Part shown: positions 9,263 through 18,208 of the stretch, piece after piece | Layout of the letters: each line of letters opens with the position of its first letter | Numbering within the stretch: position 1 is the first letter of the stretch | Assembly: GCA_030431375.1 (NCBI GenBank) | Contig: JAUIIY010000005.1 | Location: 1 to 64,000 of the forward strand | Length of the DNA stretch: 64,000 bases | Direction of reading: 5' to 3' | Source of the DNA: Alphaproteobacteria bacterium | GTDB taxonomy: Bacteria > Pseudomonadota > Alphaproteobacteria > Rickettsiales > JABSSG01 | Notes under the pieces: generated by a model | What the model saw: the letters and a program-made list of their open reading frames with translations, nothing else | The model's database searches: none | Told to the model about the DNA's origin: nothing | Program-made: the position numbers and the translations under genes

Positions 9263-9418
9263 CACCAGATTTTTTATACAAAAAACAGATTATTTTTTGG
9301 CAGAATATATTTAAGGATATAAACTGCCAAAATTTTTTCTTTTAGAGATGCCAGCAAAGCTAGGTTGTTTTAAATTATAATTCATCTATAATTCGGAACA
9401 TATTTACGTAGAAAAATA

Positions 9419-11161
9419 ATGAATATTTTCAACCATATTAGGAATCAAATTGTTCAAGTCTGTCAGGAGATAGCTTCTTCTGAAAATTGGCCAGAAATAA
9501 AATTAGATGCGATTAATGCAGAACAACCCAAAAACCAAGATCACGGCGATATAGCTACAAATGCTGCAATGATTCTTGCCTCACAAATCAAGCAACCACC
9601 AAGAAAAATTGCTGAATTAATTGCCGAAAAACTTTCTACATCTGAATTAGTTACAGATGTAGAGGTAGCGGGACCTGGTTTTATAAATCTTAGATTAGAA
9701 CAAAAAATATGGCAGCAGCAAATTAAATATATTTGTGAAGATGCACAGCAATATTCAAAAACTGATGTAGGGAAAGGTCACAAAGCCAATGTAGAGTTTG
9801 TTTCGGCAAACCCTACTGGTCCTCTTCACATTGGACATGCTAGAAACGCCGTTGTTGGAGATGCTCTTGCTAGATTGATGGATTTTTGTGGATATGATGT
9901 TACCAGAGAATATTATATCAATGATGCAGGAGCTCAAATTGACGTTCTAGCAGAATCTACTTATTTAAGATATTTGGAATTATTTGGAAAATTTGATGGC
10001 AAGTTCCCAGAAGGAACTTATCCAGGAGAATATTTGATTGCTCCCGCAAAAAAATTAAAAGAAAAATATGCTGATGACTTAATTATTATGGAAGTTGAGG
10101 CTAGGAACAAAATAGTCCGTCCGTTTATTATTGAGCAAATGATGGATCTAATCAGGGATGATTTAGCGCAACTAGATATCTCATATGATATATTCACCAG
10201 TGAAAAAAGCCTGCATGATAATAAGCTAGTTAATCAGATGGTTAAATTTTTAGAACATAAAAATTTGGTATATCGCGGTGTTTTAGAGCCTCCTAAAGGT
10301 CAAAAGCCAGATGATTGGGAAGAGCGCGAACAGTTGCTTTTCAAAACAACTAGTTATGGTGATGATATTGACCGCCCATTACAAAAATCTGACGGCAGCT
10401 GGACCTACTTTGCTTCGGATATAGCTTATATGAAAGATAAGTTGGACAGGAAATTTGATTATCTAGCAATCTTGTTGGGCGCTGACCATGGAGGTTATGT
10501 CAAAAGATTAAAAGCTGCTGCAAAAGCATTAAGTGATAATAAAGCAGATATTGATGTTAAGCTCTGTCAGCTTGTAAATTATATGAAACACGGCAAGCCT
10601 TTCAAAATGTCTAAGCGTAAAGGCAATTTTGCCACCGTCAGAGATATAATAGAAGCGGTTGGCAAAGATATTATCCGCTTTATTATGCTAACAAGGAAAA
10701 ATGATGTGACACTTGATTTTGATGTTGATCAAGTGGTTGAAATGTCAAAAGATAATCCGGTATTTTACGTGCAATATGCCCATGCAAGAGCAAAATCCGT
10801 CATAAGACATGCTAAAGAGGTGTGTCATGAAGCCTATGATATCTTTGCGCAGAATAAAAGTGATGTAGCCTTATTGACAAAAAAACCAGAAATTTCAATG
10901 ATCAAAACTCTTGCCTATTGGCCAAAGCAAATAGAACAAGCGGCTATAAGCCATGAACCACATAGAATTGCTTATGCTCTTGAAGCAATTGCAAGTGAAT
11001 TTCATGCTATGTGGAATAAGGGAAAGGAGGAAAATATAAAATTTATTATAGCTGAAGAACCAGAATTAACAGCTGCACGTTTGACACTGGTTGAAGCAGT
11101 GAGTAAAATAATATCTACAGGGCTAAATATTATAGGGGTCACAGCCGTTGACTCAATGTAG
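9419..11161 (+). CDS. argS: Arginyl-tRNA synthetase (EC 6.1.1.19)
   Basis: 580 aa, normal length for a bacterial class I ArgRS. It attaches arginine to tRNA-Arg in the cytoplasm. Seen: the N-terminal Add-1-like domain with NQDHGDIATNAAM, the HIGH signature in LHIGHARNAVVGD near residue 135-147, the KMSKRKGNF loop near 396-404, and a DALR anticodon-binding domain at about 450-580. The gene is followed 3 nt later by a SPOR-domain gene, an arrangement common in alphaproteobacteria. Confidence 0.97.
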   Translation: MNIFNHIRNQIVQVCQEIASSENWPEIKLDAINAEQPKNQDHGDIATNAAMILASQIKQPPRKIAELIAEKLSTSELVTDVEVAGPGFINLRLEQKIWQQQIKYICEDAQQYSKTDVGKGHKANVEFVSANPTGPLHIGHARNAVVGDALARLMDFCGYDVTREYYINDAGAQIDVLAESTYLRYLELFGKFDGKFPEGTYPGEYLIAPAKKLKEKYADDLIIMEVEARNKIVRPFIIEQMMDLIRDDLAQLDISYDIFTSEKSLHDNKLVNQMVKFLEHKNLVYRGVLEPPKGQKPDDWEEREQLLFKTTSYGDDIDRPLQKSDGSWTYFASDIAYMKDKLDRKFDYLAILLGADHGGYVKRLKAAAKALSDNKADIDVKLCQLVNYMKHGKPFKMSKRKGNFATVRDIIEAVGKDIIRFIMLTRKNDVTLDFDVDQVVEMSKDNPVFYVQYAHARAKSVIRHAKEVCHEAYDIFAQNKSDVALLTKKPEISMIKTLAYWPKQIEQAAISHEPHRIAYALEAIASEFHAMWNKGKEENIKFIIAEEPELTAARLTLVEAVSKIISTGLNIIGVTAVDSM

Positions 11162-11164
11162 AAA

Positions 11165-11863
11165 ATGAAAAAACGTTCTTTACTTTTAAATCAAGAAAAT
11201 CCAAGAGCTTCTTTATATTTTAAATTGAAGCTTTTTGCCTCTATATTAGTTGTGTGCGCTTTTGCTGCTCTTGCCTGGTATTCATATGACACCCAAATAA
11301 GCAATATAAAAGAATCAGAGTTACCTCTCATTAAGGCCCCTACTGAACCGATGAAAGTAAAACCAGATGATCCTGGAGGATTAAAGATAAACCACCAAGA
11401 TAAAGAAATTTATGAACATATATCAGGTAATAAAAACTCTACAAAAACCAAAATTGTAGATAAAAATTATAAGCCTGCTACTCATGAAAAAATTAAAAAA
11501 ACAGTAAAAAAACAAATAAAAACCAAAAAAATTGTACCAGAAAAAAAATCTCCTGAGATAAAGCCGGTAATCATAAATATTCCAAAAGCTAAAACCACTA
11601 AGACTGTTAAAAAAGTCGTTCCAGCTAAGAAATATTACATCAGAATCGCTTCCTTGAAGTCAGCAGCTGTTAAAGATAAAGCATGGGATATAATGAAGAA
11701 AAAATATCCTACCATAGCTAAGCTTTCACCAAAAATTACCCAAATTAGGAAAAATAATAAAGTCGCTTATTTTCTCGATGCGGGGCCTATTAATCAGGTT
11801 GCGGAAGCAAAAAATATTTGTGAATCAATAAAAAAATCTGGTGGAAAATGCAAGATATATTAA
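11165..11863 (+). CDS. SPOR-domain membrane protein
   Basis: 232 aa. One membrane helix lies at about residues 22-42 (FASILVVCAFAALAWYSYD). A Lys-rich flexible linker runs to about 150, followed by a C-terminal SPOR domain at about 155-232 (YYIRIASLKSAAVKDKAW onward). The layout is type II: short cytoplasmic N-terminus and periplasmic SPOR. SPOR domains bind denuded septal peptidoglycan, so a role in cell division like FtsN is likely. It is coupled to argS with a 3-nt gap. Confidence 0.85.
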   Translation: MKKRSLLLNQENPRASLYFKLKLFASILVVCAFAALAWYSYDTQISNIKESELPLIKAPTEPMKVKPDDPGGLKINHQDKEIYEHISGNKNSTKTKIVDKNYKPATHEKIKKTVKKQIKTKKIVPEKKSPEIKPVIINIPKAKTTKTVKKVVPAKKYYIRIASLKSAAVKDKAWDIMKKKYPTIAKLSPKITQIRKNNKVAYFLDAGPINQVAEAKNICESIKKSGGKCKIY

Positions 11864-11976
11864 AATTGCAATATCTATAAAAAAATTTGTATAATTTTCA
11901 AATTTATTGCTTCTGCCCTATTGCAATTTCCTAATATATATAATAACTTTGAGCACAATAAGAAATGTCTCCTCGA

Positions 11977-12012
11977 GGGGAATATGTATCAATACATATT
12001 CCCCTTATTTTT
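11977..12012 (+). terminator. Strong rho-independent terminator after argS-SPOR
   Basis: A perfect 13-bp stem (11977-11989 with 11992-12004, GGGGAATATGTAT and its complement) has a minimal loop and is followed by TTATTTTTT. It ends the argS operon. A 98-codon ORF crossing it is rejected. Confidence 0.85.
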
Positions 12013-12200
12013 TCTATGCTACAATCACCCTTTTTCTTTAGCCTTCACTTCACTATCACACCTAATCCTATTTAGATTTCTTACCAGACTAAATTATTTT
12101 TCAAAAGAATTGTCCAGTATGAAAAAGCTGTCAGTTCAAATAATAGAGATTACTATATTAACACTTGATTTTATCTTTTTCATAAATTATCCAATAAGTT

Positions 12201-13013
12201 ATGAGCAAATTATTTAAAAACCACATAGCTTATCAATATACTTCTTCACTAGCTGATGAAATTGATAAGTTATGGGAGCCATTTTCACAAATTTCAGGAA
12301 TGAATAAATTTTCTCATATAAGAATTTTCAAAGACTGGAAATATCTTATGCACACAAATGTAGAAAATAGCTTTTTACAAGATTATATAATAAATTCAAA
12401 GGGCATAGGAGAAGATTTTGCCGATCAAATGACAAAAATTCTTCTTAATACACCATATTTTTATTGCTGGCCCATCTTAAAGCAAAATGATTTTTATGAT
12501 TTTCTCCGGTATCATAATCTTTGGAATGGTTTAAGCGTTTATGTTAAATCAAGTGATTATGTTGATATCTACGATTTCACTCCAACGCAAGAAAATTGTG
12601 ATGCCAAACACTTTTTACTAAATAACCGTACTTTTGTACATGATTTCATCAAAATATACACCCATAGATATAAACATACCATTGATAATCATTCAGAGGA
12701 AATTAGAGGAACATTGGGCTGCAAAAAACCTATTGATCCAGAAGCAAATACATCCAACCAGAATCGGTATTTGCTACAGGAGCAAAAAGATAAGCTGTTA
12801 GTAGATAAAAAAGGGAAGACAATAATAGTCACACATAGGCAATATGAATGTGCATATTATTTATCAATTGGCAAAACAGCAAAAGAAATGGCTATTATAC
12901 TTGGTTTATCGCACAGAACCGTAGAAAAACACATAGATCAACTGAAAGAAAAACTCGACCTATACTCAAAATCAGAATTAATGAGTTTAGCAATAGACAA
13001 TTTTAGGTTTTAG
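12201..13013 (+). CDS. LuxR-family transcriptional regulator
   Basis: 270 aa. The C-terminal 60 residues (about 207-266) form a LuxR/GerE helix-turn-helix: THRQYECAYYLSIGKTAKEM followed by LGLSHRTVEKHIDQLKEKL. The N-terminal 190 residues are a helical and aromatic sensor-like region. It is not recognisable as an acyl-homoserine-lactone domain or as a response-regulator receiver, since no conserved phospho-Asp pattern was found. The gene stands alone after the terminator. A 185-nt upstream gap leaves room for its own promoter. The ligand is unknown. Confidence 0.8.
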   Translation: MSKLFKNHIAYQYTSSLADEIDKLWEPFSQISGMNKFSHIRIFKDWKYLMHTNVENSFLQDYIINSKGIGEDFADQMTKILLNTPYFYCWPILKQNDFYDFLRYHNLWNGLSVYVKSSDYVDIYDFTPTQENCDAKHFLLNNRTFVHDFIKIYTHRYKHTIDNHSEEIRGTLGCKKPIDPEANTSNQNRYLLQEQKDKLLVDKKGKTIIVTHRQYECAYYLSIGKTAKEMAIILGLSHRTVEKHIDQLKEKLDLYSKSELMSLAIDNFRF

Positions 13014-13150
13014 CAAATCAAGAGGTTAACAATAATAATATAGGAAAATCAGATTTCACCACCTCCTAACTCCCCTAACACATAGAATTACCATACGTAT
13101 ATCTCCTTTGTAACATATTTTTGACTTACAATTCTCTTTACCCTCTTTCG

Positions 13151-13231
13151 TGATTTCCACGAAATTGGGAATCCACAGCAACAGCGGAGGAAGCAGCTAG
13201 TACGGCATGGATCGCCGATCGGACGACATGA
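13151..13231 (-). repeat. Dispersed repeat element, copy 3
   Basis: The reverse complement matches the core of 4148-4339: GATCGGCGATCCATGCCGTA, then a block like AGCCGCCTCCTCC, and GTTGCTGTGGATTCCC. It is shorter and more diverged and lies just after the terminase stop. The rest of the gap 13014-13255 holds nothing recognisable. Confidence 0.75.
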
Positions 13232-13255
13232 GACGTTTAACACGCTTTTCTACAC

Positions 13256-14680
13256 TTATAGAATGCTTATTTGCGGCTTACCACAAGAATTGTTAGTCAA
13301 TATATAATTGAAATACTGGCTTGTAGAATCAACCTGATCATCATTTTTTGCAGATGGGAATAAAAGTAATTCTTGCTCATAATCTGCTCTCCAAATTGCA
13401 TCCAGCGGAAAATAAACGGTTTTTTTCTCAAAAAAAACACTCGCGCGTGAAAGTCGCAATATCTTGTTGTTGTAAGGCCTAATCGGCACTATATTCATTT
13501 CATATTGGTAACGAAAATCCTGAACCAAAGCTTGTCCACTTGCCTTATCTTCAACCAAAATATAATTTGGATTCCATTTCCTGTTAAATTCTTCAAACTT
13601 TTTTCTGAGATCGGGATATTCCCATTTTCCTCGCAACAAATCCAACAGATAAAATTCATCATTGTAATTATCTCCCCAAACAGTTGCTACCGAATAGCTA
13701 CTATCATCATGCACTTTAATGGCTGTATCCCAACTAACTGTGATACAACGAAAATTTGTATGATCGACCTTTTTATAATATTGAAACCAACTCTTTTTGA
13801 TTGCACCAGATTCATTGACTAACGGCTTCTGTAAATATTGAGCTGAAAATGCAGCATCACCTAATTCTTTACGAACACGATCTATCTCCCTTTTACCTTC
13901 GCGCTCTGGATGCAAATATTTACCTCTCTTGAAAACATATTTTCCGTTCGCATGGTGATAGGTGATATTTTTTGGCGCTATTGTTGGAATTTCTACATGC
14001 TTCCATAAATCAGGTTGCTCGCGAAGCAAAAATCCAGTCAAGTCATCATGATGCAAACGCTGCATCACAACAATTATCTTGCCATTCTTTTTATCATCCA
14101 ACCGAGAAACAAAACTTTGCCGAAACCAATCAATAGCCAACTGTCTTCTGTTTCGTGATGATACATGTAAAGCATTGTGGGGGTCATCTAAAATCAAAAT
14201 ATCACCCCCCTCTCCGGTAATTGAACCTCCTGTTGAAGTTGCAAATCTAAAACCATGCTGAGTTGTAACGAATTTTTCCTTTCTATTATCCTTTTCATTT
14301 AAGGTAAAATCTACAAATGTATTCCTGAATAAATCTGAATTAATGATATTCCTTGTATCCATCGAGTGCTTAATACTCAAAAATAAAGCATAGCTCGCCG
14401 AAATTATCCTTAAACTTGGGTCGTTCCCCAATAACCATGCCGGCCATGATACATTGACCGTAAATGACTTCAAAGCACGAGGCGGCATGTTAATTATTAG
14501 TCTATGGACATTCCCTTTTGATACTTCCGATAAATAATGGCAAATGACATCTAAATGCCAATTGTTGATAAACTCTTTACGTGGATTTAAAATATTAAAT
14601 GATTTATGTAAAAAGTGATTAAAATTACCCGATAAATTAGGCTCTGATAAAAGCCCGTCGGACTGTTTGTCACACGACAT
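13256..14680 (-). CDS. terL: Phage/GTA terminase large subunit
   Basis: 474 aa. The N-terminal ATPase has a degenerate Walker A-like INMPPRALKSFTV near 63-75 and a Walker B GGDILILDDPHN near 158-169. The C-terminal RNase H-like nuclease has SWDTAIK near 313, LVEDKASGQAL near 380 and a KNDDQVDSTS motif near 455, giving the acidic triad. This is the TerL type found in rickettsial genomes and related to RcGTA gp2. It would cut and pump DNA into heads. No small terminase or portal lies beside it; the GTA tail genes are about 30 kb away on the same strand. The ATG has a CGGAGG site. Confidence 0.88.
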   Translation of the reverse strand: MSCDKQSDGLLSEPNLSGNFNHFLHKSFNILNPRKEFINNWHLDVICHYLSEVSKGNVHRLIINMPPRALKSFTVNVSWPAWLLGNDPSLRIISASYALFLSIKHSMDTRNIINSDLFRNTFVDFTLNEKDNRKEKFVTTQHGFRFATSTGGSITGEGGDILILDDPHNALHVSSRNRRQLAIDWFRQSFVSRLDDKKNGKIIVVMQRLHHDDLTGFLLREQPDLWKHVEIPTIAPKNITYHHANGKYVFKRGKYLHPEREGKREIDRVRKELGDAAFSAQYLQKPLVNESGAIKKSWFQYYKKVDHTNFRCITVSWDTAIKVHDDSSYSVATVWGDNYNDEFYLLDLLRGKWEYPDLRKKFEEFNRKWNPNYILVEDKASGQALVQDFRYQYEMNIVPIRPYNNKILRLSRASVFFEKKTVYFPLDAIWRADYEQELLLFPSAKNDDQVDSTSQYFNYILTNNSCGKPQISIL

Positions 14681-14732
14681 ATGCCTCCGATTATAAAATC
14701 AGTTAAAAAATTTGATTATGAATATGAATTTA

Positions 14733-15302
14733 TTATTTTCTAAAAAAACTGAATAATTTTTTAGAAGACGTTTTTTTACTTCTAGATTGCTCTTCTAAAA
14801 GCATGATGGCATTCCAATTAATATAAAATAAATTTATTGCCGCAAAGAAAATATACCAAAATGACAATAAAAACATAAATAAACCTGAATATGCGACCAC
14901 CTCTAGCAAAGATAAATTACCATTCGGCATAATATGAACCGCTGTAAAACAAAGCATCGCAAATAAAATCATTAGAAAAGAGCTAATTACATGCCTTCTG
15001 CTAACGGCCAGTAATTCTTTATATAAGAGGCTTTCCTTTGATTCATCAGTGATCATCATATATAAGAGATATAACATAGCCGCCATTGCACCTGCAAAAG
15101 TCATAATATCACTGTAAAATTGTGCCTTGTTTTGATAATCAGGACCAGAAACAACACCAACTTTTTCGTCTATTAATCGACTTACAACAAATTCTACATG
15201 AGGAAAAACTAGCTTCATGACAGATAATATCAAAGCTGTACCTAACATTATTTTAATAAAAAAATAAAATTTGGAGTGCTTTATTTTTGATATTAGCTTC
15301 AT
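14733..15302 (-). CDS. Four-helix membrane protein, unknown
   Basis: 189 aa with four likely membrane helices at about 13-34, 68-88, 107-128 and 135-160. The tail is basic (RSRKKTSSKKLFSFFRK). It lies upstream of terL in the same direction, 52 nt away, so the two may be co-transcribed. Not a recognisable holin. Function unknown. Confidence 0.7.
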   Translation of the reverse strand: MKLISKIKHSKFYFFIKIMLGTALILSVMKLVFPHVEFVVSRLIDEKVGVVSGPDYQNKAQFYSDIMTFAGAMAAMLYLLYMMITDESKESLLYKELLAVSRRHVISSFLMILFAMLCFTAVHIMPNGNLSLLEVVAYSGLFMFLLSFWYIFFAAINLFYINWNAIMLLEEQSRSKKTSSKKLFSFFRK

Positions 15303-15374
15303 CTAAAACGCCTTTAGTTAAACAATATATGCTAGCAGGCACTCCTTAATAAATAGTTAAATACAAAAAAATAT

Positions 15375-15405
15375 TTGCTTTCATAGCAAGAATATAGTTT
15401 ATAAT
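15375..15405 (+). promoter_or_regulatory. Possible promoter
   Basis: A perfect TATAAT at 15400-15405 is preceded by a weak TTGCTT at 15375-15380 with a 19-bp spacer. It lies 42 nt before the next ATG. Confidence 0.35.
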
Positions 15406-15447
15406 AAACTACTAGAAGAATGTTAAGGAAAGAGGAAGCACTTAATT

Positions 15448-15936
15448 ATGAATCATGGCCTTTCTCATTTGGTATCAACTAGAAATGAATCTAGTAATAA
15501 CCAAACCGTTCAATATTATTATACATTTATAGTGAATATGGATATTTATAAAGAAGGACAATATGCTAGCCAAAAAAAGTTTTATATACAAAGTCAATGT
15601 ATAGGCAATGCAAATAGCCAAGTAACTCCAGCTCATAACGCTTTTATTGAAATGCTTAATGAGGAGCTAAAAAAACATAAAGAAGAGGAAAATGAGGTGC
15701 ATGCATCTGAGTTTTCTAAGATAGCTAGTGCGACAGCGTTTTCAGCACTGGAAGCTTTTGCTCTCAAAGCATCATTTGGAATTTCACCATTCATCAGCTT
15801 CTTAATATTTCTTTGTGGGACACCTCTAAATCATCAATTTGTACTCCCTCTAATTGGAGAAGAGCCAATTGCCTGGTTTTCCGGCATAGTACATGCTGCT
15901 GCATCAACAGAAACTGTTGATGAAAGTGTGTATTGA
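15448..15936 (+). CDS. Hypothetical protein with hydrophobic segment
   Basis: 162 aa, preceded by an AAAGAGGAAG ribosome site. Residues 10-60 are polar and Tyr/Gln rich. A charged helix (ELKKHKEEENEVHASEF) lies around 75-92. A hydrophobic stretch (ASFGISPFISFLIFLCG) near 108-125 could cross or anchor in a membrane. Unknown family. Confidence 0.55.
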   Translation: MNHGLSHLVSTRNESSNNQTVQYYYTFIVNMDIYKEGQYASQKKFYIQSQCIGNANSQVTPAHNAFIEMLNEELKKHKEEENEVHASEFSKIASATAFSALEAFALKASFGISPFISFLIFLCGTPLNHQFVLPLIGEEPIAWFSGIVHAAASTETVDESVY

Positions 15937-16095
15937 TTAGCATTAATATTACTTGCCTAAGTCAAACTACTGATCAAAAGATTTATAGCATTAACTCGAT
16001 AGTAGCTTGACTCATACAAATATAAAAATTATCCTGAATTAAACTAAACAGGTGGGAGACGGCGTATAGTTTTGCAACCATGCCAGTGAGGGAAA

Positions 16096-16521
16096 ATGAA
16101 AAATAATTACAGAAAATGGACTAATATTCTAACCATTTTGGGAACCGTCCCGTTTTTATTCTATCTTTACATGAAATTACGTTACGATCAGGTCTGCGAA
16201 TGTTTCAAGCTCGAATATTTAAAGGTCTATTCAATGATGTTAATAGCCTTTATCTCTGGTTATATATGGGCTTATGCATATCAAACAAAGTCCGTCCGCT
16301 TGGCTCTTTTGGCCGTAATAGGCTCAATCATACCACTGATTAACTTTATATTTAATCATGGTGATAACTACTTTGTTGTTGATATGGTGTATTATGTTAT
16401 TTTACTTTTCGTTGAAGGCGAAAAATATGACGAACATCAAACTTCAAAATGGTATTATAAGCTTAGAATATTAGCCACCTCAATTGTTGTACTCAGTTTG
16501 ATTGGGATTACATATTTTTAG
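16096..16521 (+). CDS. Small multi-pass membrane protein
   Basis: 141 aa with four or five predicted hydrophobic helices, at about 8-26, 44-62, 68-87, 92-110 and 122-140. A GAGGG ribosome site precedes the ATG. No family recognised. A dispersed repeat and a terminator-like hairpin follow it. Confidence 0.65.
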   Translation: MKNNYRKWTNILTILGTVPFLFYLYMKLRYDQVCECFKLEYLKVYSMMLIAFISGYIWAYAYQTKSVRLALLAVIGSIIPLINFIFNHGDNYFVVDMVYYVILLFVEGEKYDEHQTSKWYYKLRILATSIVVLSLIGITYF

Positions 16522-16674
16522 GTAAGTGGAGAGTAAAAATTTGATGATAAGAATATGCTAGGTAATCTGATACTAGATATTTCTTCAAATCAGTCAAATT
16601 TCACTTATAACTTCACTATAAAAACCTAAACACATTTTCCATACCACATCACCCCCAACACTCCTAACCATGGT

Positions 16675-16773
16675 CATCCTTAACTTGATTGGGGGATCCA
16701 GGAAGAGGCTTTCGTTGTCCTATGTAGTGAGCTGCAAGAGGGGATTCCCGCTTTCACGGGAAAGGTAAAAGAG
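16675..16773 (+). repeat. Dispersed repeat element, diverged copy 4
   Basis: It has the same frame as copy 1 (GTCATCCTTAAC, GGGGGATCCA, GGGGATTCCCGCTTTCACGG, then AAAGGTAAAAG). The internal block is different (GAAGAGGCTTTCGTTGTCC). The remainder of 16522-16916 shows no gene. Confidence 0.65.
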
Positions 16774-16865
16774 GTAAAATGAATGACTAAAAGAGGACGG
16801 GAGTGAATGAAATAGGTAAATAGACTGACGAAAGAGAACGAAGAAGGGCCGAAAAAGGCAAAACA

Positions 16866-16892
16866 GATGGGCCTTGGTAGGCCCATCTCATA
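16866..16892 (-). terminator. Hairpin terminator, possibly bidirectional
   Basis: A perfect 9-bp stem, GATGGGCCT/AGGCCCATC with loop TGGT, lies 30 nt downstream of the minus-strand zeta-like gene. The T tract is better on the plus side (TCATATTTTT), so it may serve both directions. Confidence 0.6.
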
Positions 16893-16916
16893 TTTTTCAT
16901 AACTCTCAAGCAAATA

Positions 16917-17954
16917 TTATCTCGCTCTAAAGACCATGCTTGAGACCACAGATATTGAGGCTAGCATAGCATAGGTCGATATTACACCGAGTGGTGCAGC
17001 AGAAGATGGCTCCGTTGGAGGGCAATTAGCTACAACATCATATTCTTGTATAACACAATTAGGTATTTGGTTTGCCACATACGTCATATTTTCTTTACCC
17101 TTTGATAGAAATTGTTCGAACAATCCCGTGTCTGTCCAAACAGAAGAACTGTTTTTTTCATAGACCTGTTCTACCGATGCGTATGTATTATCCAACAACA
17201 ACGTTGTATTAACCAAGGAAATGTATGTTTCAAATGCATTACTATATCCTGCATGGGCCGACACAAGAGCCTCTAAAGGAACCCATCTATTGGAATGCTC
17301 TGCTCGTGTAGCTGCTCGAATCGCTGCAACTATTGTGGGCACAGTCACCCCTACCATAACGATTTGATCATAACCCATATTTTGGGCAAAAGTAATCCTA
17401 TTTCCCCAACTTTCAGGGTTACCCATTGTACCATCGTAGAGCACATTATACCGAGCACTAATAGACTCATTAAATAATTCATTTGCTTTCTGAGAAGCAA
17501 TCTCATGATACCAGGAAGCTCTACAAGGAGAGCTAGATTTACTGTACTGAGGAAGCACTTCCATAATTTCATCAGGATTTATATATGTGAAATTTGCAAA
17601 GGGTATAGATGTTAGTTCAGATAAATAAGGGATGCCTGAAGTTTTTCCGCTACCTCCTCCACCTCCAAGCAGTGCTAATACTGGATTTGACAAACCTCCA
17701 GCTGTTTGCCCAAAGGCTGTTTTACGAACTATAATTTCAAAATTGTCATCGGGGATTACATTACGCGTTCTCTCTACTAACCAAGACATTTGTTGTTTTA
17801 TTATCTCCTTCTCGCTATTTGAGTGCGTGCGGAGCAAATCGTTGTTGAGTACTTCCAAGAATGGATGAACAAAGTTACCCTCGTGGGTAACAGCATTCCC
17901 ATTTTCGAGCATTCCTCGATTATGTTGCACATCTAGTTCGTTTTCAGGTTCCAT
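16917..17954 (-). CDS. Zeta-toxin-like P-loop kinase with C-terminal hydrophobic tail
   Basis: 345 aa. A Walker A GGGGGSGKTSG near residues 91-101 is followed by the zeta-type pattern: NPDEIMEVLPQY, then YHEIASQKANELF, then LYDGTMGNPESW near 173. These are the marks of zeta-toxin/UNAG-kinase-like proteins, which phosphorylate UDP-GlcNAc in the classic case. The last 20 or so residues (ISTYAMLASISVVSSMVF) are hydrophobic and end in RAR, as in a tail anchor. No epsilon-type antitoxin gene is adjacent. AGAGGC precedes the ATG. Substrate and target are unknown; it could act on host or bacterial targets. Confidence 0.75.
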   Translation of the reverse strand: MEPENELDVQHNRGMLENGNAVTHEGNFVHPFLEVLNNDLLRTHSNSEKEIIKQQMSWLVERTRNVIPDDNFEIIVRKTAFGQTAGGLSNPVLALLGGGGGSGKTSGIPYLSELTSIPFANFTYINPDEIMEVLPQYSKSSSPCRASWYHEIASQKANELFNESISARYNVLYDGTMGNPESWGNRITFAQNMGYDQIVMVGVTVPTIVAAIRAATRAEHSNRWVPLEALVSAHAGYSNAFETYISLVNTTLLLDNTYASVEQVYEKNSSSVWTDTGLFEQFLSKGKENMTYVANQIPNCVIQEYDVVANCPPTEPSSAAPLGVISTYAMLASISVVSSMVFRAR

Positions 17955-18149
17955 GATCAGCCTCTCTAAGTTAGTTAAAAAAAGCTTGAACGATATGCAT
18001 AAATTTCACCATTACACCCACAATTTTTTCTAGTCAACTTCTAATTTTCCTGTATAAGCAATGACCTCTTAGTTATTGACATGATGAAATTTTATTAGAA
18101 TTACAGCTTAAAATGACTAACATTATCCTTAACTTCTATTAACTTTTGA

Positions 18150-18178
18150 TTGACAAAATCACAATAATATTCTATTAT
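18150..18178 (+). promoter_or_regulatory. Sigma-70 promoter
   Basis: TTGACA at 18150-18155, a 17-bp spacer and TATTAT at 18173-18178. The gene's strong CAGGAGG ribosome site and ATG follow within 31 nt, giving a short leader. Confidence 0.75.
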
Positions 18179-18208
18179 GACGCTTGACTTTGGCAGGAGG
18201 ATAAAAAG

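Noticed and set aside
11921-12217. 98-codon plus-strand ORF after the SPOR gene
   Set aside because: It runs straight through a perfect terminator hairpin and overlaps the LuxR-type gene; no ribosome site.
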